A stretch of DNA of 64,000 nucleotides from Lachnoanaerobaculum sp. ICM7 (GCF_000287675.1 NZ_ALJL01000023.1:62001-126000); one strand, 5' to 3'; positions 51,653-61,391 are shown, counted from the stretch's first letter. The notes: generated by a model from the letters alone, not told the origin. A program made the numbers and translations.

Positions 51653-53233
51653 CTAAGAATGTATCTTTCTATACAAAGCCGGCTTTATTCCCACCGTCTT
51701 TTCAAATAGTTGGCTAAAGTATCTGGTATCTTTATAACCCACCTCACTCCCTATTGCTGCAATAGTATAATTTGTTTCTATTAATAAACTTTTCGCAGCA
51801 TCTATCCTTACTTTTATCAGATATGAAGAGAAGTTTAACCCAATTTCCTTTTTAAATAAACTACCCAAGTATATCGGGTTTAGATCTACTATCTCTGCCA
51901 TATCTTCAATAGTGATTTTTTCCCTATAATTGTCTTTAATATATGAAATCATAGTTCTTATAGGTTTTAATACCCGACCTTCCGATTTGCTTTTTATATA
52001 TTCCAAGCAATCTAATACATATTTTAATATAACTTTTTTACAATCGCTTAAATTACAACATGAATTAAGCAGCGATAATGCATCTCTATACTCTTCCTCT
52101 ATTTTTTCATCACTATAATCTTTAAATAGCCCATAAATCCGGTCATATATTTGATAAACAATATCCTCATTTTGTCCATCAGATATCTTTCTAAAAATCT
52201 CAGATAATATATACTTTATTTTTTCTATATCGAATGATTCCATACCTTTTTTTAATTCATCATTATATTCATTCATTATATCTACATATTCATTAGATGA
52301 ATTTACCCTATTTAAGTCCTCAAAATATATGACCCTATTAATTCCAATACTTAATCTTTTTTCTACAGTATAACGCGCTTCATTAATTGATATTTTTATA
52401 TCATTTAGCTCGCTCTTTTCATTACCTACTCCTATGGTTGCACGGTATCTTTCAAATCCTATTAAATATTCATTTATTTTGCTTAGAATAGCATTTAGTA
52501 TACTCCCTATAGACTTTGCTTCTTCCATGCTATAGTTAAATAAAAAGAATATATTCATAAATTCCTTATTACACCCTATGACTTCTCCCACATTTACCTC
52601 GAGGATTTTATTTACTATATCAACCACCTTGGCTACCGTTATACTATCCTGTCTTTTATAAACCTGGTCTATATTCTCATAATCCAACTTTATATTTATG
52701 GCTCTAAACAGCCTTGAATCTTTATTTAGAAAAATACTGTTATCATAATCATTATTTTCTATCATATCTTTCAAAATACTTGATTTAATTATCTTTTTAC
52801 TATTCTCAACTGTTTCTATAAGTCTTTTTTCTCTGGCTTCTTTGTTTTCAATTTCGCCAAGTATATTTATAACATCATCCAGAGCTTCGCTTAAGTCATC
52901 TTTATTTATAGGTTTTAGTACATAATGATCTATACCGTATTTCATTGCTTCTCTGGCATACTCAAACTCACGATATCCGCTTATGATAATATATTGAATT
53001 TTATTTGAAGTATCTCTTGTCTCCCTGATAAGATCCAGTCCTGAGACTCCGGGCATTCTTATATCGGTTATAACTATATCAGGAGTATTATTCTTAATGA
53101 AATTTATTGCATCTTCTCCATTGTCTAAAATACTCACACACTCTAAATTTTTCTCGTCCCATGCAATTAATTTATATATTAATTTACCAATAAAATATTC
53201 ATCGTCTACAATTAATACTTTCTTCTTTTCCAT
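51653..53233 (-). CDS. YesN-type response regulator with AraC-type DNA-binding domain
   Basis: A 526-residue regulator. The receiver domain has phospho-Asp57 in ITDIRMP. A long middle region (about 130-410) follows, with a degenerate cyclase-like or helical fold, and the AraC helix-turn-helix pair lies at about 425-524, ending with GYKDTRYFSQLFEKTVGIKP. It probably activates the adjacent sugar-uptake and catabolic genes. The start is 10 bases before the kinase's frame and follows a palindrome at 53271-53285. Confidence 0.9.
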   Translation of the reverse strand: MEKKKVLIVDDEYFIGKLIYKLIAWDEKNLECVSILDNGEDAINFIKNNTPDIVITDIRMPGVSGLDLIRETRDTSNKIQYIIISGYREFEYAREAMKYGIDHYVLKPINKDDLSEALDDVINILGEIENKEAREKRLIETVENSKKIIKSSILKDMIENNDYDNSIFLNKDSRLFRAINIKLDYENIDQVYKRQDSITVAKVVDIVNKILEVNVGEVIGCNKEFMNIFFLFNYSMEEAKSIGSILNAILSKINEYLIGFERYRATIGVGNEKSELNDIKISINEARYTVEKRLSIGINRVIYFEDLNRVNSSNEYVDIMNEYNDELKKGMESFDIEKIKYILSEIFRKISDGQNEDIVYQIYDRIYGLFKDYSDEKIEEEYRDALSLLNSCCNLSDCKKVILKYVLDCLEYIKSKSEGRVLKPIRTMISYIKDNYREKITIEDMAEIVDLNPIYLGSLFKKEIGLNFSSYLIKVRIDAAKSLLIETNYTIAAIGSEVGYKDTRYFSQLFEKTVGIKPALYRKIHS

Positions 53234-53270
53234 AATGCCTAACCACCAAAATGTATATTAAATCCTTACC

Positions 53271-53285
53271 TATACTATAAGTATA
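53271..53285. promoter_or_regulatory. Perfect 6+3+6 palindrome over the yesN-like -10 region
   Basis: TATACT-ATA-AGTATA, 38 bases upstream of the regulator start. Its minus-strand TATACT can act as a -10 box, so a bound protein would control this promoter. Confidence 0.4.
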
Positions 53286-53328
53286 TCATAATCTAACATA
53301 AGTATATATTAATATGTATATTATGAAA

Positions 53329-53360
53329 TATAGGCTATCACCTTATTATGATAGCCTATA
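53329..53360 (-). terminator. Terminator after the tpiA-like gene
   Basis: A 12-bp perfect stem (TATAGGCTATCA, 53329-53340 with 53349-53360), followed by TTTCAT on the minus strand. It separates the pentose genes from the YesMN-like operon. Confidence 0.75.
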
Positions 53361-53431
53361 TCCCATATTATTAATCTGTTTTTAGTTTTTATACTTCTAT
53401 ATATAACAATCAAACATACATTAAGTATATA

Positions 53432-54226
53432 TTACATCACCTTTTTATTATGTTTTTTTAATGTATCTATGCTTTTAAATATAAGGGACGAAAACTGTTC
53501 CGCATTCCAAGCACTTCTTCCTACAAATAATCCATCAATATACTCTTGTGTAATTAATGAATCAGCATTCTGAGGATTAACACTACCACCATACAACACC
53601 GGAATTTCAAGTCCACATTCTCCAAAAATATCTATCAGACATTCTTTTATCACTTTATGTTTAGAATTAGCGTATTCCTCTGATGCCGGCTTACCATTTA
53701 CTCCAATTGCCCAAACAGGTTCATAAGCAATCCAAATTTTTTTAACTTCTTCTTTTCTTACACAATGAAGTCCCTTTATAAGTTGACTACGAAGCACCTC
53801 ATTGCTTATACCAAACTCCTTCTCATTCTCTGTTTCTCCAATACATAAAAGCATTGTAAAACCATGCTTTAAACCACAAAGAACCTTTTTATTCTCCTCT
53901 TCATCTGTTTCCCTAAATACATGCCTTCTCTCTGAATGGCCTACCATCACAAGTTTTACACTTATCTCATCAAGCATACGTGGTGAAATTTCGCCTGTGT
54001 ACTGTCCTTCTTCCTCCCATCCCATATTTTGTGCACCTATTCTTATTTTATCCTGTGAAACAGAATTAGTTGCACTTGGTAAAGATATATATGAAGGAAT
54101 AACAAAAAATTCATACTCTTCTCTATTTATTAATTCAGTTCCTTTCTCTAATTCCTTCAAATAATCTACAGTCTGTTGTATGTTTTTATACATTTTTAAG
54201 TTCGTTCCAAAATATACTTTTTTCAT
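53432..54226 (-). CDS. Triosephosphate isomerase paralogue (possibly tetrulose-phosphate isomerase)
   Basis: A 264-residue TIM-type isomerase with the active-site set Lys11 (TNLKMY), His97 (GHSERR) and Glu169 (AYEPVW), and the phosphate loop in LYGGSVNP. Glycolytic tpiA normally lies with gapA-pgk; this copy lies with araB-like, araD-like and sugar-uptake genes. Tetritol pathways use a TpiA paralogue (EryH/TpiA2) for L-3-tetrulose 4-phosphate, so that is a candidate role. The start follows the kinase stop by 82 bases. Confidence 0.85.
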   Translation of the reverse strand: MKKVYFGTNLKMYKNIQQTVDYLKELEKGTELINREEYEFFVIPSYISLPSATNSVSQDKIRIGAQNMGWEEEGQYTGEISPRMLDEISVKLVMVGHSERRHVFRETDEEENKKVLCGLKHGFTMLLCIGETENEKEFGISNEVLRSQLIKGLHCVRKEEVKKIWIAYEPVWAIGVNGKPASEEYANSKHKVIKECLIDIFGECGLEIPVLYGGSVNPQNADSLITQEYIDGLFVGRSAWNAEQFSSLIFKSIDTLKKHNKKVM

Positions 54227-54308
54227 AAGCTTATATCCTCTTTTTCATTATCATAATATAATTAAAATAAAAGTAGAATAATTATATTTATTAAATTTAG
54301 TATCACTA

Positions 54309-55901
54309 TTATTCAGCGAATTTTTCCACGCTAAACTTTTCAATATCTACAGCATTCAGATATCTCTGTGTAAAGGTCTTAAATCCTTCCACATCCTTTT
54401 CATCAGCCATAATTTCACTTCCGGTGTTTTTGTCAAAAATCTTATTAGACAGGAACTCATCTAAGCTGTACTTATCCGCCTGACTGACATATAATGCCAA
54501 CAATGCTATTCCCCACGCACCGCCTTCACTTGCAGTATCAAGCACTTCTACAGGAGCATTGATAGCTGCAGAAAGGTATCTTTGTCCGACTCCTTTTGTT
54601 TTGAACAGTCCTCCATGTCCCATCATTTTCTCTATCTTTACATTCTCTTTCTCTGTTAAGATATCAAGCCCCACTTTAACTGCTGTAAGTGAGCTGTATA
54701 AATGTGCTCTCATAAAGTTTGCCAGATTGAACTCACTCTTAGGGCTTCGTAAAAATAAAGGTCTTCCTTCATTTAGCTTCGTAATACCCTCTCCTGAAAA
54801 ATATCCGAATGACATCAGATTGCCACAGTCGGGACTACCGTTTAATGAATTTGTATAGAGTTTTTCAAACAATTCTCCATCTGAAATATTTATACCGAAA
54901 AGCTTTGAAAATTCTCTAAATAAGCCAACCCAGGCATTCAAATCACTTGTACCGTTATTTGCATGTGACATAGCCACAGGATATCCGTCCGGTGTAGTCA
55001 CCATGTCTATTTCCTCATAGTAATCATTAAGTTTCTTATCAAGTACAAGCATTGCAAACATACTTGTACCTGCAGACATATTTCCTGTGCCTTTTTTAAT
55101 AGAGTTGGTCGCTACCATTCCTGTACCTGCATCACCCTCCGGTGGGCAAAGTATACTTCCCTCTTGTAAGTCACCGTCTTTATCTAAAAGACTTGCACCC
55201 AACTTTGTGAGTACTCCGGCTCTTTGCCCTGCCGGCATTACCTTTGGCAATATCTCTCTTATCTTCCATGGAAATTTGTACTCTGCAATCTTTTCTTCAA
55301 AAATATCAAGCATTGATGCATCATAATCCATAGCCGTTGAATCTATGGGGAATATTCCGGAAGCATCGCCTATACCTATGTTCTTTTCACCCGTAAGCAT
55401 GTAGTGAATATATGATGACAATGTTGTAACAAAATTAAGCTTCTCTACATGCTCTTCTTTATCAAGTATTCTCTGATACAGATGTGCTATTGTCCATCTG
55501 AGCGGAATATTGAACTTAAAGCTTTCACTTAAATCCTTTGCAGCTTCTTCGGTATTTGAGTTTCTCCAAGTTTGAAAAGGAGCAAGCAAATTCATATCCT
55601 TATCAAATGCCATATATCCATGCATCATAGCACTTATACCCATGTATTTTATCTGCTTTATAGTCACTCCATACTTCTCTTTTATATCTGACTTTATACT
55701 TGTATAACAGCTTGAAAGTCCTAAGAGTATCTCATCAAGAGGATATGTCCAAATGCCCTCTATAAAGCTGTTTTCCCAATCATGTATACCTGTTCCCAGT
55801 ACTTCTCCGTTTTCATCAGTCAATACAGCTTTTATTCTTGTAGAGCCGAACTCAATTCCTAAGAATATATCTCCGGCTTCTATTATCTTTTTTACTTCCA
55901 T
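54309..55901 (-). CDS. FGGY-family carbohydrate kinase (ribulokinase/xylulokinase-like)
   Basis: The ATG at 55901 with AGAGGG upstream is chosen over a longer reading to 55937. The 530-residue protein has the FGGY layout: phosphate-1 motif LGIEFGSTRIKA (near 12-23), a hinge with GDAGTGMVATN near 260, and an ATP domain with GGLFKTKGVGQR and SEGGAWGIAL. Clostridia place such a kinase with araD for L-ribulose. The overlap with the araD-like gene's end supports that pentose role, but the substrate is not proven. Confidence 0.82.
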   Translation of the reverse strand: MEVKKIIEAGDIFLGIEFGSTRIKAVLTDENGEVLGTGIHDWENSFIEGIWTYPLDEILLGLSSCYTSIKSDIKEKYGVTIKQIKYMGISAMMHGYMAFDKDMNLLAPFQTWRNSNTEEAAKDLSESFKFNIPLRWTIAHLYQRILDKEEHVEKLNFVTTLSSYIHYMLTGEKNIGIGDASGIFPIDSTAMDYDASMLDIFEEKIAEYKFPWKIREILPKVMPAGQRAGVLTKLGASLLDKDGDLQEGSILCPPEGDAGTGMVATNSIKKGTGNMSAGTSMFAMLVLDKKLNDYYEEIDMVTTPDGYPVAMSHANNGTSDLNAWVGLFREFSKLFGINISDGELFEKLYTNSLNGSPDCGNLMSFGYFSGEGITKLNEGRPLFLRSPKSEFNLANFMRAHLYSSLTAVKVGLDILTEKENVKIEKMMGHGGLFKTKGVGQRYLSAAINAPVEVLDTASEGGAWGIALLALYVSQADKYSLDEFLSNKIFDKNTGSEIMADEKDVEGFKTFTQRYLNAVDIEKFSVEKFAE

Positions 55902-55908
55902 ATTCCCT

Positions 55909-56601
55909 CTAATTACCATAGTAGGCATTCTTACCATGCTTTCTCAAAAAATGCTTATCCTGTAAATATTTCGGCGCTTTCTTCGCATCCGGATTTATAC
56001 TTATTGCAAACAAATTCATTTTCGCAACTTCTTCCATTACCACTGCATTATGTACTGCCGTATATGCATCCTTGCCCCATGCAAAAGGGCCATGACTGTG
56101 ACATATACATCCGGGTATATATAAAGGATCAATCTTTCTATCCTTAAAGGTTTCCACTATAACTTTTCCGGTATTCAGTTCATAGTCCTCATCAAGTTCT
56201 TCCTTTGTAAGATGCCTTATACATGGAATATCTCCATAGAAATAGTCACATTGTGTGGTTCCCATACAGGCAATATCCACTCCTGCCTGTGCAAATCCCG
56301 TTGCATAGGGAGAATGTGTGTGTACAACCCCACCTATATCCTTAAAGTTTTGATACAGTATAAGATGCGTCTTTGTATCGGATGAAGGATTATATCTTCC
56401 TTCCACACGGTTGCCGTCAAGGTCCATTACCACCATATCCTCAGGTGTAAGTCTGTCATACTCTATTCCGCTTGGCTTTATTACAAAGTATTTTCCGCTT
56501 TCATCAATGCCCGATACATTTCCCCATGTAAATGTCACCAGACCATATTTTGGCAAAAGCATATTTGCCTCATATACCTCTTTTTTCAGTTTCTCCAGCA
56601 T
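55909..56601 (-). CDS. araD: L-ribulose-5-phosphate 4-epimerase
   Basis: A 230-residue class II aldolase-type epimerase. The zinc ligands are His94, His96 (VVHTHSPYA) and His170 (HSHGPFAWG), with catalytic Asp119 and Asp75 in the positions used by AraD. It links L-ribulose 5-phosphate to D-xylulose 5-phosphate. It ends 7 bases before the kinase's chosen start, so the two are co-transcribed, probably with the tpiA-like gene. Confidence 0.92.
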   Translation of the reverse strand: MLEKLKKEVYEANMLLPKYGLVTFTWGNVSGIDESGKYFVIKPSGIEYDRLTPEDMVVMDLDGNRVEGRYNPSSDTKTHLILYQNFKDIGGVVHTHSPYATGFAQAGVDIACMGTTQCDYFYGDIPCIRHLTKEELDEDYELNTGKVIVETFKDRKIDPLYIPGCICHSHGPFAWGKDAYTAVHNAVVMEEVAKMNLFAISINPDAKKAPKYLQDKHFLRKHGKNAYYGN

Positions 56602-56649
56602 ATTCCTCCTGATATAAATACATAGATTTTACGAATTATTATATTAAAT

Positions 56650-56678
56650 ATTTTAGCTTTTAATGTATTTATTAGCAA
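56650..56678 (-). promoter_or_regulatory. Sigma-A promoter of the araD operon
   Basis: Minus strand: -35 TTGCTA (56673-56678), 17-base spacer, -10 TAAAAT (56650-56655), about 50 bases from the AGGAGG ribosome site and start. Confidence 0.65.
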
Positions 56679-56776
56679 TATATTAATACTTTAATTTTTA
56701 CTGTATTCATCACATTTTCTTGATTCTTTATCTATTATCCCCAATTTTACAAATATAATTTCCTACATTTTGCCGA

Positions 56777-56805
56777 TTGATTTATCTTAAGAATTCTGTC
56801 ATAAT
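56777..56805 (+). promoter_or_regulatory. Sigma-A promoter of the licT-PTS operon
   Basis: Plus strand: -35 TTGATT (56777-56782), 17-base spacer, -10 CATAAT (56800-56805). It would start RNA just before the antiterminator leader. Confidence 0.65.
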
Positions 56806-56829
56806 ACTTACATAAATTCTAATATTTTA

Positions 56830-56895
56830 GGATTGTTACTGAGACGCAGGCAAGACCGAATTTACCATAGTACTATGGTTTATTTGGTTTTTTTT
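56830..56895 (+). promoter_or_regulatory. RAT antiterminator and overlapping terminator (BglG/LicT leader)
   Basis: The RAT-like sequence at 56830-56857 begins GGATTGTTACTG and ends GGCAAGACC, the BglG-family consensus. It overlaps a 16-bp terminator stem (56855-56870 with 56873-56888, then a T run). LicT binding to the RAT would block the terminator and turn on its own operon. Confidence 0.88.
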
Positions 56896-56914
56896 ATTGC
56901 TTTATGGTGGTGCG

Positions 56915-57751
56915 ATGATCATTGAAAAAATTATAAATAATAATATCGTCTTGACCCATGACCATAAAAACAAGGAAATTATTGCCATGGGTAAGGGTAT
57001 AGGCTTTGGCAGAAAAAAAGGAGATACTCTATCGGAGGCTGAAATAGAGAAGGTATTTCGTATCAAGGAAAATGAAATGCTTCTTAAGTTTCAGGATATG
57101 ATTGCGGATATCCCTATTGAAAGAATAACTCTTACTGATGATGTCATTTCATATGCAATCAATGTAGAAAAGCTCAAACTCAGCCAAAGTATTTATCTTA
57201 CTCTGGTTGACCATGTGAATTTTGCCATTGAAAGATTTAAAGAAGGTATGACTCCCGAGAATGCCCTGATGTGGGAAATCAAAAGATTTTATCCTCAGGA
57301 ATATGCGCTTGGACTCTATACTCTCAGACTCATAAATGATAGAATAGGACTTTCTCTTCCGGATTCGGAGGCAGGCTTTATTGCACTTCATTTTGTAAAT
57401 GCGCAGTACAGCACTCATATGAAGGAGACTTTGAGCCTTCCACATCTTATGAGAGATATAATGGATATTGTAAAAAGTGAATTGAATGTAGAGCTTAATG
57501 AAAATTCTATTCATTATGAAAGGTTTGTAACTCACGTAAAGTTTCTTATTCAAAGACTTTATAGAAATGAAATGCTCCATGATGATGATACGATTTTTGA
57601 GGATATGATGAAGGAAAAATATCCCGAAGAATTTGAATGCGGAAAAAGAATTGCAGAATATATAGAGGTTGAAACCCGTTCAAAAATAACCCGAATGGAA
57701 ATGACCTATTTGGCAATTCATATAAAAAGAGTAACTATGGCAGAGGAGTAA
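56915..57751 (+). CDS. licT: BglG/LicT-type transcriptional antiterminator
   Basis: The ATG at 56915 with GGTGG upstream is chosen over a TTG at 56897. The 278-residue protein has an N-terminal RNA-binding CAT domain (about 1-57) and two PRD domains with His100, His159, His207 and His269 in the regulatory positions. PTS enzymes phosphorylate these residues to set its activity. It matches the RAT in its own leader and the PTS genes that follow at 3 and 60 bases. Confidence 0.92.
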   Translation: MIIEKIINNNIVLTHDHKNKEIIAMGKGIGFGRKKGDTLSEAEIEKVFRIKENEMLLKFQDMIADIPIERITLTDDVISYAINVEKLKLSQSIYLTLVDHVNFAIERFKEGMTPENALMWEIKRFYPQEYALGLYTLRLINDRIGLSLPDSEAGFIALHFVNAQYSTHMKETLSLPHLMRDIMDIVKSELNVELNENSIHYERFVTHVKFLIQRLYRNEMLHDDDTIFEDMMKEKYPEEFECGKRIAEYIEVETRSKITRMEMTYLAIHIKRVTMAEE

Positions 57752-57754
57752 AAT

Positions 57755-58234
57755 ATGTTTGGTTTATTTAAGAAGAAGAAAAATGCATTTTTCAGCCCTA
57801 TGAGCGGAAAAAGTGTTTCTATAAAAGAAGTTCCTGATGAGACATTTTCATCAGAGATGCTTGGAAAGGGAGTAGCAATCGTTCCAAACGACGGTCTTGT
57901 AACCTCTCCTGCTGACGGCAAGGTGACCATGGTTTTTGAGACCTTACACGCTGTCAGTATATTAGCCGATACCGGTGAGGAAATTCTCATACATATCGGT
58001 CTTGATACAGTAAAGATGAACGGTGAGGGATTCTCTTCCTTTGTAAAAGCAGGAGATAGAGTTAAAGCAAAAGATCCGCTTATACAGGCAGATCTTGAAA
58101 AGATAAAATCGGCAGGATTTAATACCATTACCATGATGCTTATTTGCAATACTATGGATTTTAAATCTGTTGAAAGTATCACAGATAAAGCTGTGAATAA
58201 GGACAGTGAAATATTGGTAGTAATACCAAAATAA
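57755..58234 (+). CDS. PTS glucose-type EIIA domain protein
   Basis: A 159-residue EIIA-Glc-type protein with the phospho-His80 in EEILIHIGLDT and His65 nearby, flanked by the family's SPADGKV and AGDRV stretches. It passes phosphate from HPr to the EIIB domain of the next gene. As a separate protein it can also serve several sugar transporters. Confidence 0.92.
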   Translation: MFGLFKKKKNAFFSPMSGKSVSIKEVPDETFSSEMLGKGVAIVPNDGLVTSPADGKVTMVFETLHAVSILADTGEEILIHIGLDTVKMNGEGFSSFVKAGDRVKAKDPLIQADLEKIKSAGFNTITMMLICNTMDFKSVESITDKAVNKDSEILVVIPK

Positions 58235-58244
58235 TAAATTTTCT

Positions 58245-58263
58245 CTTTGACCGGCCGGCAAAG
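58245..58263 (+). repeat. GC-rich hairpin between EIIA and EIICB genes
   Basis: CTTTG/CAAAG arms around a CCGGCCGG core. It may stabilise the upstream mRNA or slow read-through; no T run follows. Confidence 0.4.
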
Positions 58264-58294
58264 GGATGATCTTAAATAATAAGGAGAAATTTTT

Positions 58295-59740
58295 ATGAAG
58301 TATTTACAACGACTTGGGAAGTCTTTGATGCTTCCTGTAGCCTGCCTTCCTGTGGCGGCGATTTTGATGGGTATAGGTTATTGGATCGATCCTACCGGTT
58401 GGGGTGGAAATAATATAGTAGCGGCTTTTCTTTTAAAGGCAGGTGGTGCTATCATCGACAATATGGCTATTTTGTTTGCCATAGGTGTTGCTGTCGGTAT
58501 GAGTGATGACGGTGACGGTGCCGCCGCACTTGCAGGTCTTGTTTCATGGCTTGTTATCACAACTCTTTTATCAAAGGGTTCTGTAGCTATGTTTACAGGT
58601 GTTGAAGCGGATGCTGTCCCTGCAGCTTTCGGTAAGACACAGACTCAGTTTATCGGAATTGTTTGTGGTCTTATAGGTGCAGCTTGCTATAATAAGTTTA
58701 AAACAACAAAGCTTCCTGACGCACTCTCTTTCTTTAGCGGTAAGAGAAGCGTGGCTATTGTTACTGCAGGATTTTCACTTATTGCAGCTATTGTTTTATT
58801 CTTTATTTGGCCTCTTATTTATGGAGCATTGGTAAGCTTTGGTGAAGCAATTCTCAGCACAGGTGCTGTAGGTGCAGGTATCTACGGTTTCCTCAACAGA
58901 CTTTTAATTCCATTCGGACTTCACCATGCACTTAACTCAGTATTCTGGTTTGATGTTGCAGGTATCAATGATATCGGTAAATTCTGGGGAAGCGCAGAAG
59001 GCGGTGTTCTCGGACAGACAGGTATGTATATGTCAGGATTCTTCCCTGTAATGATGTTCGGTCTTCCCGGCGCTGCACTTGCTATGTATCACACAGCTAA
59101 GGATGCAAGAAAGAAAGCCGCTTACGGTCTTTTACTTGCTGCCGCTCTTTCATCATTCTTTACAGGTGTTACAGAGCCGCTGGAGTTTGCATTCATGTTC
59201 CTTGCACCGGTACTTTACCTTATCCACGCTCTTTTAACAGGTATTTCACTTGCCGTAGTTTCACTTCTTCCTATAAGAGCAGGATTTAACTTCAGTGCAG
59301 GTCTTGTTGACTGGGTACTTAGTTTTAAGGCGCCATTTGCACAAAATCCACTTCTTTTGATTCCAATCGGTGTGGTTTACGGTGCTATCTACTATGCAAT
59401 CTTCCGCTTCGTTATCACAAAGTTTGACTTAAAGACTCCGGGTAGAGAGGATGATGAGGAAGAAGAAAAGAAAGCTGTTTTAGCTAATGATGACTTTACT
59501 GCAGTTGCAGCTATTATCCTAGAGGGTGTAGGCGGTCCTGAAAACCTTACATCTATTGATAACTGTATCACAAGACTTCGTCTTGAGATCAAAGACTATA
59601 CAAAGGTTGACGAAAAAAAGATTAAATCTGCAGGTGTTGCAGGTGTTATCAGGCCTTCAAAGACTGCCGTACAGGTTATTATCGGTACAAAAGTTCAGTT
59701 CGTAGCGGACGAGTTCAAAAAACTTGCTAAAAATAAATAA
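58295..59740 (+). CDS. PTS sugar transporter EIICB (glucose/N-acetylglucosamine type)
   Basis: A 481-residue permease. The EIIC domain of about ten helices (1-385) includes the substrate-loop motif FGLHHALN and a GVTEPLEFAF stretch. An acidic linker follows, then an EIIB domain with phospho-Cys424 in SIDNCITRLR. It resembles NagE/PtsG more than maltose types, but glucose and N-acetylglucosamine cannot be separated by eye. LicT control suggests a PTS sugar-induced operon. Confidence 0.88.
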   Translation: MKYLQRLGKSLMLPVACLPVAAILMGIGYWIDPTGWGGNNIVAAFLLKAGGAIIDNMAILFAIGVAVGMSDDGDGAAALAGLVSWLVITTLLSKGSVAMFTGVEADAVPAAFGKTQTQFIGIVCGLIGAACYNKFKTTKLPDALSFFSGKRSVAIVTAGFSLIAAIVLFFIWPLIYGALVSFGEAILSTGAVGAGIYGFLNRLLIPFGLHHALNSVFWFDVAGINDIGKFWGSAEGGVLGQTGMYMSGFFPVMMFGLPGAALAMYHTAKDARKKAAYGLLLAAALSSFFTGVTEPLEFAFMFLAPVLYLIHALLTGISLAVVSLLPIRAGFNFSAGLVDWVLSFKAPFAQNPLLLIPIGVVYGAIYYAIFRFVITKFDLKTPGREDDEEEEKKAVLANDDFTAVAAIILEGVGGPENLTSIDNCITRLRLEIKDYTKVDEKKIKSAGVAGVIRPSKTAVQVIIGTKVQFVADEFKKLAKNK

Positions 59741-59756
59741 TAATTAACACACTTCA

Positions 59757-59792
59757 TAAAAAGGGGAGCATATCAAATATGCTCCCTTTTGG
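59757..59792 (+). terminator. Terminator of the licT-PTS operon
   Basis: A 14-bp stem with one bulge (AAAAGGGAGCATAT-like arms, 59759-59773 with 59777-59790) and flanking A/T runs. It can also work for the convergent oxidase gene. Confidence 0.88.
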
Positions 59793-59805
59793 TTTACTAT
59801 AAGTT

Positions 59806-61140
59806 TTATTTTGCGGATAATGCAGCCATTGTGATGTAGTTATATGGCTGATTGAAATGTGGAAGGAAGAATATATCAAGCAATTTGAGCTTGTCTATAG
59901 TCACCTTCTCCTGTATTGCAAGCGAGAACATATGTATACCCATTGACATATCATATGTAGATGCCATCTGCGCTCCGAGTATTACTCTTGTCTTTGCGTC
60001 ATATACTATCTTTATATTTACCTTAGGATTTGTTGTTTCAATGAATGTTGCCTTTTGTAAGTCTTCAAATGAAGTAGAAAGCACATCCATACCAAGCTGC
60101 TTTGCCTTCTGTTCGCTGAGTCCTGTAGATACAAGTTTTAAATCATAAATTGAAATGGCATTTGATCCCTGTACGCCGATGGTCTCAAGTTTCTTGCCGC
60201 AGGCATTATATGCGGCTATAATTCCCGAACGTACAGCATTTGTTGCAAGCGCAATATATGACTTCTCTCCTGTAGAGTTGAAAAGTACTGTTGCACAGTC
60301 ACCGATTGCATATACATCCTTCTTGCTTGTCTGCTGAGTTTCATCAACGATATATGCACCGTTTGACATTGTTTCAAGATAATCTTTTCCAAGCTCCGTA
60401 TTAGGTCTGAATCCGATAGCAAGAATAACCATATCACACTGATATTCATTCTTATCTGTTACTATGGCCTCTACCTTACCGTTACCCTTAATCTCCTTTA
60501 CAGTCTCACCGAAAGCAAGTTTAATACCGTGATCTGATAGATTTTTATCCATAAGTGCACTGAACTCAGGATCATAGTAGCTTGAAAGCGAAGTATTTGC
60601 TATATCAACAACTATTACCTTCTTATTATGTCTCTCAAACGCCTCTGCAAGTTCCACTCCGATATATCCCGCACCTACTACTGCAATTGTCTTGATATCA
60701 GGATTTTCAAGTTTCTTAATTACTTCTTCGGCATTCTGGAAAAGCTTTACAAGCTGAACGTTCTCCAAGTCTCTACCCGGTATCTGTGGTACTATAGGAA
60801 GTGAACCTGTAGCCAGTATCAACTTATCATAGCTCTCTTCTACTTTCTGACCGTTCTCCAAAGTTGCACATACGAACTTTTTATCAAAATCTATTCTTTC
60901 AACCTTGCTGTTCATATTTACTTTTGCACCCTGAGACTCAAGCTTTTCTTTATTTGAATAGAAAAGTCCGTCCGGCTTTGATATCTGGCCGCCTATCCAA
61001 AGTGCCATACCACAACCTAAAAAGCTGATATTTGAGTTCTGATCAAATACTACTACTTCATCTCCCTCATTGAATCCTGTGATTGTATTGATTGCACAAG
61101 TACCGGCATGATTTGCTCCAACTACTACTATCTTGCTCAT
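59806..61140 (-). CDS. nox: NADH oxidase / CoA-disulfide reductase family flavoprotein
   Basis: The ATG at 61140 follows GGAGG, so the longer TTG reading is rejected. The 444-residue flavoprotein has an FAD-binding VGANHAG motif with His11, the redox-active Cys43 in [10 protein letters not shown], and an NAD-binding [11 protein letters not shown] near 155. The C-terminal dimerisation domain starts near 325. It matches water-forming NADH oxidases of anaerobes, which remove O2, but CoA-disulfide reductases share this layout. A short palindrome lies in the leader at 61189-61203. Confidence 0.9.
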   Translation of the reverse strand: MSKIVVVGANHAGTCAINTITGFNEGDEVVVFDQNSNISFLGCGMALWIGGQISKPDGLFYSNKEKLESQGAKVNMNSKVERIDFDKKFVCATLENGQKVEESYDKLILATGSLPIVPQIPGRDLENVQLVKLFQNAEEVIKKLENPDIKTIAVVGAGYIGVELAEAFERHNKKVIVVDIANTSLSSYYDPEFSALMDKNLSDHGIKLAFGETVKEIKGNGKVEAIVTDKNEYQCDMVILAIGFRPNTELGKDYLETMSNGAYIVDETQQTSKKDVYAIGDCATVLFNSTGEKSYIALATNAVRSGIIAAYNACGKKLETIGVQGSNAISIYDLKLVSTGLSEQKAKQLGMDVLSTSFEDLQKATFIETTNPKVNIKIVYDAKTRVILGAQMASTYDMSMGIHMFSLAIQEKVTIDKLKLLDIFFLPHFNQPYNYITMAALSAK

Positions 61141-61188
61141 ATTTTCCTCCAAAATATATTATAATATTTATTTTTGACTTAATGGCCC

Positions 61189-61203
61189 TGTCTTTTTAAG
61201 ACA
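61189..61203. repeat. 6+3+6 palindrome in the nox leader
   Basis: TGTCTT-TTT-AAGACA, about 50 bases upstream of the oxidase start. A candidate redox-regulator site; it does not match the Rex consensus. Confidence 0.3.
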
Positions 61204-61322
61204 CAGCTCTTTAATTCATTGTCATCTCTTTAACAAATTGTACTATGTTTTATAACTTTTAACAAGTATTTTCGAGCTTGTACAGTTAAATTTTTTAAAA
61301 TATATTTTGTATACAATGAATA

Positions 61323-61375
61323 TAAAAAGAGCTGCTGCCCCATAGATGTATTTCCGGTCTATTTTGCAACAGCTC
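61323..61375 (-). terminator. Terminator after dctM
   Basis: Minus strand: GAGCTGTTGC pairs with GCAGCAGCTC (one wobble) across a long loop, followed by TTTTT. It lies just past the dctM stop. Confidence 0.7.
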
Positions 61376-61391
61376 GCTATTATATTGTTAT

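Noticed and set aside
61141-61260. Rex (NADH-sensing) operator upstream of the oxidase gene
   Set aside because: Only a TTGTTAA half site is present; the second half of TTGTTAA-N4-TTAACAA is missing.
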